From Lagopus muta (Eukaryota > Chordata > Aves > Galliformes > Phasianidae): 64,000 nt of DNA. Positions 1-11,200 of this stretch are shown here, piece by piece. The DNA is taken from assembly GCF_023343835.1 (NCBI RefSeq), contig NC_064438.1, positions 21,472,077-21,536,076 of the forward strand. The letters run 5' to 3'. Each line of letters begins with the position of its first letter. The stretch's first letter is position 1. Under the pieces are notes generated by a model. That model was not told where the DNA came from and made no database searches. It saw nothing but the letters and a program-made list of their open reading frames with translations. A program made the position numbers and the translations under genes.

Positions 1-2230
1 TCTCTGCTGTCATTGACTTCATCGTTTCTTAATTTGTATCAAACATTAATCACTGTAGCTTTTTTGTGTGTACTCTCTCATTGGGATATCAGTAGTGACC
101 AGAAATTTTGTAATATGGTAAGTTAGAGCTGTTTGGTGACTTGCAGTTGGGACTGAGACCCTAAATGCAGAAGTGGGGACTTATCACTAAAGTTTTAAAT
201 GTGGTTCCCTCTGTGTTACAGTGGAGCTGCTGTACTAATTTTTCAAACCATTTTTGGGTTCCCTAAGGGGATGCAATTACAATCCTTGTCCCCGTGTCGA
301 TCTCTGAGAAGTGTGTGCAGCATTATCTTACCCTGATAGGCAAGATACAGTATGCCACTTCTTGCCAAGAGATCTGTGGTAGAGATCATAAAGCTTGTAC
401 CAGATAAAAGATCTGCCATTCTTGAGCTAGCCTTAAAATCAGCCAGAATCACTCATTATCTTTTAATATTAAAGTGGTTATTTCCACATTTCTTTTGTAG
501 TATTGGTGTGTGAGAAAGCTCCTGCATAGAGTTAGTTTTGAAGTTGCATTGAACCTGGTTAGCTCGGTGATGTTTACCACCTCAGGAAAAACTTAGTTTG
601 ACTTCTGCAGCAATGCTGGGAGTTGCGTGTGCCAGCAGCCCACACTACGACTGTAAGGTCTGCTCAACCCCTGCTTGTGCAATGCCCTGCCATAGCTGTC
701 ATGCGGTGTATCTGATAGTCTGAGAGCTCACAACTAAAAAATAACATCAAAACCAAATTCCACCCCATGTAAGTGTTCATGCAACAGTAATACTAACATA
801 GCTTGCTACAGTAAGTCAGATTTTTTCTTTTAATAAAAGTGCTTACTGATGTTTTGTTCTCCTCTATATGCTGTTTTAGCTTCATGTTTTCATCTGTTGA
901 GGTAATTTGGTGCTAGTGGGAATATTGCTATATTTTGGTGCCATCAAGCATTTTGTTTTGTTTGGAAAATATTTTTGTTTAAAGATGTGAGAAGTGATAA
1001 TTTGTATGTCTGATCTGTCTTTGGTGTCAGTCACGATACTTACAAACAGGGTTGGTTGGGAGCAGGGTAGTATTTGGCAGAAACTGAACTTTGACTATAT
1101 GATTTTTATGATTTTTATAGGCAGCGATTTTGGAATCATTTCATAGTTAAGGATAGTAACAGTATTAGGACTAGTTTTCTTGCAAATTCAAAATTCATCT
1201 AAGCTTGGGTCAGTGCTTTGTTTCCTTTGCCACAGCTGCTTGGTCTGTGGTTGGAAGCTTGTTTTTAGGATTACAGCTGTGGAGAATCTTTCAACTGGGT
1301 TATAGATGGATTGCTCACAGCCGTGGTGAAGGCAGAGTCTGCAGAGCAGTGGGGAAGTTTTCCTCAGCATGGGGAAAATGTTCTTACTGCAGACACCTGT
1401 GTAATCAGCAAAGTAAGCTTCTAGGCTCCTAAATGCTTTCTGTATGCAACATAATATTTATAGCAAGCTGCTGAAAAACTGGGGCTATTGAGAACTTGGT
1501 ACCAAAGCTGCACCATAGAAGCTTATTTTTTGTTCTTGTTATAGTAATACTCTTACACAAAAGCAGCCCTTGTCAGAAGCAAACTAAACTTCTTTTGCCT
1601 GCCTTCTAACAGCAATGATTCTTACTATGTTAATGCTGGTAAGCTTTATATACTTTATTCTAAAATAAAGGAGATATGTTGGAGCAGTGAGTTGATTGAC
1701 ATGGTTACCAGAGCTAGAATGCTCCAGTGCTTTTGTCCAGTGCTCTTGCTGCTCCACGGTTTCTTGTTGTTGTGTTGGTGTTTTTTAAATTTAAAATCAG
1801 CAGTTTAGTAAGACTTGCTAAAATGCATTGGCATCGATGATAAATTTAGTCAATCATAAGAAATATAGATGCCTTTTCTGGGGAGAGGAAGATCATACAC
1901 ATATCATAGTACTCTGGTATTTCCATCTTCTTTAGAAGGCATGGATGCTGCAGGGCGGTGGAGGCATTTTTATTTATTCTTATTGCACTTATTGTACTTA
2001 TGCTGCTAGCTGGCTCGGTTCACCAGTTTCAGTACACACACTGCTTGACAGAGCCAAGTTATCCAGGTAGAATAAAAATAAACTGCCTACGCAAAGTATG
2101 GTCTCTGCTTCCCTGAGCTGCGGCCGGGGTGGAGGGGGTGGCAGCTGCTTCTGGGAGGAAGGGAGGCTTCCCTGTCGCTGGCTGTGTGGTGCCTGCATTC
2201 TCAGCCATCACGAATGTTTTCTTTTTGCAG
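1..2230 (+). other. HSD17B12 intron (5' end outside window)
   Basis: This is AT-rich intronic sequence with no recognisable coding exon, clear repeat or RNA gene. It ends in a good polypyrimidine tract and CAG before the exon at 2231. Confidence 0.75.
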
Positions 2231-2265
2231 ATGACACGATTGGTGCTGCCCGGCATGCTGGAAAG
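2231..2265 (+). CDS. HSD17B12: HSD17B12 coding exon ([12 protein letters not shown])
   Basis: This 35-nt exon follows a pyrimidine-rich tract ending in CAG and is followed by GTGAGT. It encodes [11 protein letters not shown] plus two bases of a split Arg codon. It corresponds to MTQLVLPGMVER of the human enzyme, probably exon 7 of 11. The preceding exon was not found in 1-2230, so it should lie outside the window. Confidence 0.93.
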
Positions 2266-5200
2266 GTGAGTCACACTACCACTATCCAGACAAAGTCATC
2301 ATTATTTATAGGGGAGAATCCTTTCTTGAAAAATTCATTACTGTGACTAATCAGCCTGGTCTCCATGTTTTAATGGCAGAGTAATGCTGGGTGAGTCACG
2401 CTGATGGTGCATGAATCATCAGACGGTGGAAGCCTTTTCCACTCGATTCCCTTTTTATTTTTCCTCTCCCTTCTCCACTGTTGTGGTGATTCCTTTTAGA
2501 ACAGAATTAAAAAGCCCGTCTGACTCATCAGCACTAACTCAACAACCTGCTATTCTGAGGGGGTGGTTACAGTTCCTGGGAATAACCTTCTTAAGGCTAT
2601 TTCTCTAAGTCATTGTAAGTAAAATGGATGCAAAGAGTATGTTCTCATTATACAGTACGAGGTATATTGAGGAAAGTCTGTGATCATTTGGTGAAGTAGA
2701 ATTGGAGACCAGCTCTTTAAAAAAGGAGTTAATGCACACCACTGTCATTGCTGGGAGACGTGTACTGACTTCCTAGGCAGCTCCCGGGTGGAACTAAAGG
2801 CACCCAGGTTTGGTGCGGTCCCTCCAGGCTGTTCTCTAGCTGGTGTTGACTGCTGCAGGGTGTTTGCTGTCTGCTGCAGCACTAACGCTGGCTCACTGGG
2901 GATTGCTTTAGGTTAGAGTTGAGCTGCACTCATAAAAAAAAAAAAGGCTGGAGCAGTGGGGACCAGGTAAACCTCATGAGGTACAACAAATCCAAATGCA
3001 AGCTCTTGCAACCCTTACTACCGATACAAGCTGGGAGATGAAAGGGTTGAATGCAGCCCTGCCTAAAAAGACCTGGGAGTAGTGGTGGATAGGAAGCTGG
3101 ACATGAGCCAGCAATGTGCCCTTGGCGCCCAGAAAGCCAACCGTATCCTGGGCTGCACAAAAGAAGCACGATCAATAGGTCGAGGGAGGTGATCTTCCCA
3201 CACTGCACTGGTGAGGCCTCACCTGGAATACTGCATCCAGATGTGGAGTCTTCAGTACAGGACAACATAGAGTTGTTGGAGGATGTCCGAGGAGAACCAC
3301 AAAAATGATTCAGAGGATGGAACTCCTCTCCTGCAAGGTCAGGAGAGAGCTGGGGCTGTTCAGCCTGGAGAAGAGAAGGCCCTTAGGTGACCTGATAGTG
3401 GCCTTTCAGTATCTAAAGGTGAGCTACAGGAAAGAAGGAGACAGACCCTTCAGCAGTGTCTGTGGTGATAGAACAAAGGAAAATGGCTTCAGATTTCAAG
3501 AGGGTAGAATTAGGTTGGATGTAAGGAAAAGGTCTTTTACAGTGAGGGTGGTGGGGCACTGCAACAGGTTGCCCAGAGATGTGGTTGATGCCTCATCCCT
3601 GGAGACTTTCAAGGCAAGGCTGGACAGGATCCTGGGCAGCCTGATCTAGCTATGCACGTTCATTGCAGGGGAGTTGCATTAGATGACTTTTAAAGATCCC
3701 TTTCAACTCTTAAGGATTCTATGATAATATTGAGTAAGGCTGCATAGGACTGTGCATGATACTCACTGTGGTATTACCTCCAATGCGGATACTGTAGTGA
3801 GTAATACAGTAGGAGCATATAGATGGGGCAAACCTCAAAATATGACTAATAAAGAGGGGGAAAAGATTTTTTTTTTTCTTGTATTCTCTCACAATCTGGA
3901 AGTCTTCACTGCAGATCAGGGTTCAGTTATGCTAGTGTTGCACAGATGAAGAGCAAGTGTTTTGTATCTAACATGAAGCTTCTTCATGGGTACAAACTGT
4001 CACAGCTAGTGGCCACTCTGGGAGTTGGTACCTTGCACATCAGATTGATGGCAAGCTTAGACTCATTAGTTGAGACAATTTGGAGATAAGAGTGGAAGCA
4101 AAAGAAGTTTATTTCATGCGAGAAAACTTGATGTAGAAAAGAAAATTCCAGAATCTGGGAGAGCTGGTTATTGATATTTCTTGAGAAAGATGGGGCCTAG
4201 ACTGAAGATTGCACTGCAGTGATGGTAGTTAAGGTTCAGAAGACAAATGTTATGTCTTGCCCAGGTCCTCTACATGGCAGATAATGGCAAGTGGCCTATA
4301 TGAAAACATTGTCCTTCTGAAGAGGGCAACGTCACCAAAGCCATCCTGCTTTGTAGGGATTTAAGTACTCTCAATACGAGTTTTTGGAACTTTGGAACTC
4401 TAATGGCAACTTTTTGCCTCAGTTTCTTCTTTGTCTAAGGAAACATCATAGTTATCCATTTTGACTGAGATTGATCTCCTCCATTTCACAGAGCAAAGTG
4501 ATCATATTCTGCCTGCAGAATGTCCATCTTTCTGTTAGATATTACAGCAGCAGAGGTGGTTTGAATGACAGTAGGGCCCAGGTTTGCTTCTGACTGTCCT
4601 TGAGCAAACAATCATGTTTCTTTGTCTCACAACTCCTATCTGCTGGCTCACCTTGGGAATCCTAAGGGCAGCAGTTTGGAAAGAAAGGGTGATCAAAATA
4701 ATAGAAGGGTTTACACATTTGGAAAGGTTCCGCTTGTGTGGAGCCACTTCACATGGCAGATCAGTTTGAGTCGAAGCTGTGGATGCAAAATGTGCTGCAT
4801 CTCGCGTGTTCAGGGAGGGCAGTGTGCTGAGCACTCGGGGTCACGCAGTGCACCATTGCATCTTGCACCTGCACTGCGTGCTTTGATTGGGGGTACTTGG
4901 AGTTGGCTGGATGGCATTCCTCGGATGGCATTCCTCAGAGCTGAGCGGATGTGCTTTACATCCAGGTCTGTTAGCAGAAAACTTGATGTGTCCCTTACTT
5001 CTTATTTTTGATGAGTACCATAGCATCAGACGACTGCCATTTTTGGTAATGGCATTTGGACACTTCTGTGGCTCCTCTCCTGCGCTCTGGACTCTTACAG
5101 TGACCATTCATAATCTGCATCTTCCTGTCCACTTAAATGAGCAGTTCCTCTGTCAGCATCCTGGTGAGAGGCTTTACAGAACCGTACATCGAGCCTTGAT

Positions 5201-8200
5201 GTCTTTGGGCACACAGCAGTGAACTCGGTTGACCATTTCTAGACTAACTCCCAACTCTGGTGTTTACTGCTGGGGAAGTAGCAAGTGTCTAATGACATTA
5301 GGGAGGAAGCGCTCCTTCCACGGCGTGCAGCTGGAGCGGGCGCTGGTTGCCGCGGCAACAGGACGGCTAAATATAACTGCAGCCACGGGTTGCAGTGAGC
5401 AGGGTGGGCTGGGTGCGGCCTGCTGCCCTCGGGGTCCTCTCTGCAGCGCTGCAGAGGTTGGAAGCAATGGGAAATGTTCCCCTGGGTGCCCGTGCACCCC
5501 TCCATGCATGCTTCTTGGCTTTACAGGGGAGTCTTGTTGACCCTAGAAATGCTTAATCGTCATCCAGTCCCATCAAGCTTCGTCCTCTGTTACGTGTTGT
5601 GGTGGTGACTCCTCCAGCATGAGTGTGGGGAGAGCACTGCCTTCATCAGGTCTACGTTTCACAGTCTTTCAGTTCGTGTCATCTTCCTATTTGCATCGTG
5701 GGAGGATAAATGGAGATCTTGATCTTTGTTATTCATTAGTCTTTGTACTCTTGTCGTGGGCTCTTCTTAATAGTCTCTTAAATATCTAAATTGAACCCTT
5801 TCACCTCGCTCACCTACCAGTTTTTTTTCTTCCTCCTTTTCTCTCTTCTCAAACCATGAGGTTCTGTCCTGTGTTGGGCAGAGAAGCATTCTGCAGACTT
5901 GGCAGGACTTGGAATGTGACAGACGTGTCCCTGCCATTCCCTGCCCATCTCCCCTTGGGCTGCTCTTGGTGACAGTCGCACAAAAGAGAACCAATTCCTT
6001 GGTGACTTTAGTTGAATTCTAAAAGGGAATGAGGAGTTGATGTAGAATTCTGCAAAGACTGTGATTAATTCACATTATTTTCTTTAGCATGTGCGGTTGG
6101 TTTTGTTAATATTGATTTTTCAGCAGCCATTCCGTAGTCTGCTCACATAGCCTTCTGAGCTCTATAAAAAGTTCCTTGTGGTATTCTCCGATCTGGTAAT
6201 CTCTTAAAAACTGCACGAATACTCATTTCACTGCTAATCCTCATCTGAGCTCATGGATAAATATCGCAAGCACCACCTGCCTCGATATGAAAAACCTGTA
6301 GCATCCACTGGTAGCCTTCTGCTGTTGTGAAAATTCATGATGGTTTTGTAGCCTTTTTTTCTTCATGCCATATATTTGGATCCACGTTACTACTTTGTTT
6401 GATCAGCAGAACCTGGCAGGTAACTCTGGAACTCAAGAACTTCAGCAAAAGTGTTTGAAGACCTCAGTGACTGTGAAATGTTTATTTTCTGACATGTCAA
6501 CTCTCATTTCTGGAATTAATTCCCACTTGTACCATGGCAGAGGCCATGAATCTGTTGTCACAAAGAATCAAAAAAAATTTTTTTAATTGTTGCTTAAGCT
6601 CAGCTGTTTGTTTTTAAGATGGTTTCTTAATTCATTGTGGCAGCAGTGGCATAGGCTATGCGTAGGTGAACAAATGTGATAAGAAACTTGTGAATCTACA
6701 GCAGCTGAGCTGTGTGATGACCTGTGTGCATGTTCTTTCTTTGCACGGCACACAGAAAACCTTATGGTATGTTCAGGCAAACTGGCTGAGGTCTGCTGTA
6801 GGGTAGGAATAAGCAGAGGCAGCTTCCCCTGTATTGGACAGTCTGCTATCATCCTCTTAATAGCTTACTTGCCCTAAATTTTTTAATTAATTCTGATTTC
6901 TACATGGCGCTAAGTAACAGGTCTGCTTTTGTACGTAGAACTAGTCATAGAAATGGACATACTCAAAATAGTGACTGGGAAATCCAGGAGTCCGAGTGTC
7001 TGTCCTCGTGGCAAATGCTTTAGAAGTGCTTGATGGAGCTGGTGGTAGCTAGTTTCAGGTACTCTTAGCTAACTATTATAGCGGAATACCTGAAATATTA
7101 CAGTAACACACCTCTAAAATAACTCTTCTGTAGTCATCCACTGCATATCTTCTACACTGTATTAAAATGCTGCTGTGTTTAAGTAGTAGATTCAAATGCT
7201 TGCTGTCCTAAAGATCCGTTGTGAAGGTAGCACTTGGAAGATGTGTAGATTTATGACAAAAGGAGTTATCGAAGTGTAATCCATGTTACAAACTTGTCAT
7301 TTCTGCCACCTTAACCCAAGGTTTAAAAGTTGCCTTCTGAATTCATGCCAAATTCTCTTGATTGGTTTTTGCATAGTTGAGCTCAATAAACATATACTGG
7401 AGCTGGATTCTCTTGCTGTATTGACCTTGGAGTTATTCCTGATTTATACCAGCTACTTGAATATTTACATTGTGCTTGAAGGGATATTAGTAAATTTCAG
7501 TTTAGAATTTGATTGAAGTTTTTAAACACGTCTTAATTATCTCAGTTGCATCCTAAAGACTTTCTTAGGGCTTGCAGTAATTTTATGAAACATGAAAGGG
7601 TGTTTTGTTTTGTTTTTTTTATTGTTGCTGCTTATGTCATTGGAATTTATCTTCACTTTCAGATCAAAAGGGGTAATCTTGAACATCTCATCAGCTGCTG
7701 GGATGTATCCAACTCCACTGCTCACTCTTTATTCTGCAACCAAGGTAAATATTCTTTTGTATGCTGAAATCAAGTGTCAAATGTGAGCTAACTCTACAGA
7801 AATAAATGTTTTGGTGTCCATCTAGTGGTGCTTTCATGAACTAAAAGTTCTAACTTAAAATTTGCAAATAGTGGAAACTGGAAGGTCAGTATAAAAATGA
7901 ATGCAGAGGCTTGCTGGTGTGGAAACTACTATTTTATATATTACATCACATGACAATTTTATATACTGCATCACACACAACAAAGGGTGTTACTGTACCA
8001 AGCAGTCTTAATGTGAGGCTAAGGAAGGATGCTGACAGAGTTTAGTACAACTTCTTATTTTGAGACTTTGAAGCAAGTCTCATTGTCTAGTCTTAAAGAA
8101 GATAAATACATATGATAAGGATGTATGTACATATGTATTTAAGTAGGATTCTTCTGGTGCTTGCAGGAAGCAAAGATTTTTCTTCGTTTTTGATTATTTG

Positions 8201-11200
8201 CTTTAAGTTTAGTGCTTCAGTTAAGAGAAAAAAATAGAGTTCTAGTGCATTGCCAGCACCAAATAATTATTTTCTCTTGAGCTGCTGGCCATATGTCCTG
8301 CTAATGTAGCCTAGTGTGTAGTTTGTTTGTCTTGCAGTGGGTGGGTTATTGGCTTACCTTCTCCCTAGCAGCCACCATAAATTCCAGGTTCTTTGCAACA
8401 GCACTGATACTTAGCCAACATTAAGACATGGACTATCCTACTTGGTATGCAGAACTTTGCACTTCACTCTGTGCCTGTCAAGAAATCTCATGAAGTTTAA
8501 CAATCATCAAGTTGAACGGGGTCCCTCTGGACTGAAGCTCTGTCGTGTCAGCCACTCCATCTAATTTTGTCATCTGCAAATGTGCTGAGAATGTAGTATG
8601 TGCCATCATCTAGGTTGCTGATGGCAGATATTGAAGAATATGGGCCTTGGTATTGATCTGTGAGGTTCTGTGCTTGTTACCAGCCAGATGTCAAGCCATT
8701 AATCACGGCCCTTTGAGCCAGGTGGTCCAGACAATTTTCTATCTATCCAGCAGTTTGTCCTTTCAGCACATATCTGCTCAACTTCCAAATGAGAACGCCG
8801 AAGAAGATGATATCAAATATATGCTCTCAAGACATACAGTATATTATTACTCTAAATCTACATTTCATGTTAAATTTATTGCTCCGGTTTCTCGTTGTGT
8901 CATCTGGAACAGTTTTGTCTTTCTGCAGCCAGGGTTAGTTTTATTCCCAAGGTATCTGTACGAGCTTCTGAAATGTTCAACTAAAACATCTCCTTTTAAC
9001 ACCCAAAGGCAAAACATGGCTTCACAGTATACATAACAAAAATAAATGCAAGAGGTATATATGACATGATATTCAAACAGTACAGCACTATGGTTTTATT
9101 TAGATACAACCAGCAATTGCCTTCAATACTTAAAGAATTTCAGAGTTTAACCAGAACCTTGATGGAACATAGGTGCTTTCAGTCAGTGGTATTCATGTCA
9201 GAACAGACCTGTGTTTCCTTTAAACTCAGCTAAATTTTCATATATCAAAAGAAAAAGTTAGCATGCTTTTTTTATTTACACTGAAGAAATATTAGTGCGA
9301 GTAAGGGATATTAAAGTTCAGAAATTGTGAAAGCCTGAATTAGCAATAGCTGATAAAATTTGCTCTTGAAATAGCTATTTTCTGACAGCACGCTTCTGCT
9401 TTAATGTGAAAGGTCACTTCTGTTGTGGCATTGCCTTCAGCTTTATCAAATAATGTGAGCTTCTGATTTTAGAGATAATATACCTTAGGCTGCTTTGCCT
9501 AGTCTTTTTTTCAATTAGAATCTCAAATATTCCTCCCTTCCTCCTAAGAAACTCAATTACAGGCTAAGTAATCTGCCTATTCTCAGCACTGCTCGTCTTC
9601 TACCACAGAAAGATTAGTAAGCATGAAAGTGACTCCACTAATGTAGCTATAGAAAGACTGTATCTGCAGTTTCTAGGGTTTTTTCCTCATCTATATAGAG
9701 GGGTTTTAAAGTATAGTATCCTCCGGATCTAAGTCAATGGCTTTGGCTAATTGTCAGGAACATAAGCAGTCCAAGTCTTTAACCTTCATGTGGAGAATTC
9801 CCTATTAGATGCTTTAAAAGGAATCATACTCCTGCTTTTTGACAGGCTTCCCTATCTACCTGCATTAATACCAATGCAAAGTGAAAGATGTTTGTTTTTT
9901 ATTTCCCCACCATTTCTCAAGTATTTGGATTTGTTACTAGATATCCAAGGAGAGGAAATTGGCTCTTGTGTGCTGCATTTATCTGCTTATTCGGAGGGTT
10001 CTTATTTGGAGATCATTCTTAGGACTTTTTAAAGTCATAGGCTATTGCCATGGTTTTATGTTTTTTGGTTTCCAGTATTCCACATCATAACATCATGAAG
10101 TGCACTGGGAGTTAAAGTGTTAATGCTCCAGTTCCAGGTACCTATCCCTGTACATGAGGGATACATAGGAAGTCATGGGATCTGGCCCTTCCAGGTGGGG
10201 CAGTCTCCTCCTGCCTGGCAGTGGGTGCTGGAGGCTGCTTTCCTAGCCATTCCAAGCTTTTCAAGTTTGACTCAGTCTCAGGAACTCTCTCTCCTATCTT
10301 ATTTGATTTATCAGTCTCAATTTCAATTAGATTGTATTATATTGTGTTATCTTGCATTCTGATATCATAGTTAGTAAAATAAGTTTTCCTCCATAGATCG
10401 TTTCTGCTGTTTTTTCCTTCCTTCCTTGAGCCCAGCTCCCATCTTCCTATCCCTTTTCCTTTTCCCTTCCCATTCTGTGGGGCCAGGAGGGTTGGGGGAC
10501 CATGGGCCTACTGCCCCCCTGTCATGGGCTTAGATTGATCTAGTTAACTCTGACAGTTTTTGGAGCACTTTTGAGCATCTGGAGGTTAAAAACAAACAAA
10601 CAAACAAAACTAGCTTTTCTTGAAATGATTCTTGAAGAAGGAAAAAATCCAGTGTTTATTTGGAAACTGGAAGTTGCTTGTTCCTTCTCAGGTAAAACAA
10701 ACATTTTCTTTATTGCACAGCTCGCGCTGAGCTGTAGAGATGACTCTCTTTATACGGTCTCTCCGTATTTGAAGCAGTAACTGATTTCAGGACTGTCATG
10801 TGGAAGCAGCTAGAACTTTGAATTATCAGAGCACTTTGTGATTAACAGAATATAGTTTGTTTTGTTTATTCTTAATAGGTTACTGATATACTCTGCTGTG
10901 TGGTTATCACACGTATATCTGACAACAGCATTCAGAGCCTGCACCGAACCATTTGTGCAAACATATGAGTTCCTCATATTGTTGCAGTAACACTGCTAGC
11001 TCACACTAATCCTTGCTGTTATGTGTGATTTTCAGAGACTTGATGCTGAGTACTGTCTTTCATTAAGAACTTACACTGGTGAGGAAAAGAGAAAAAGAAT
11101 AGTTGTGCAGAAGATAAGCTAATTTGATTTAATGAGCCTACTTCTAGCTGGTACATGTAACTTGAAGATGAAGAATAAAAAGACATATCTGCTACACAGC

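Larger units (their letters stand above)
2266..7662 (+). other. HSD17B12 intron 7 (5.4 kb)
   Basis: A GT-AG intron. It holds an AP-1-like motif cluster just after the donor (2267-2527), a sense CR1 fragment (2946-3727), and a locally GC-rich block around 5300-5480 with an RFX X-box. The rest shows nothing I can name. Confidence 0.85.

Noticed and set aside
3305-3649. 114-codon ORF
   Set aside because: It is the degenerate 3' part of the CR1 retrotransposon at 2946-3727, not a host gene.
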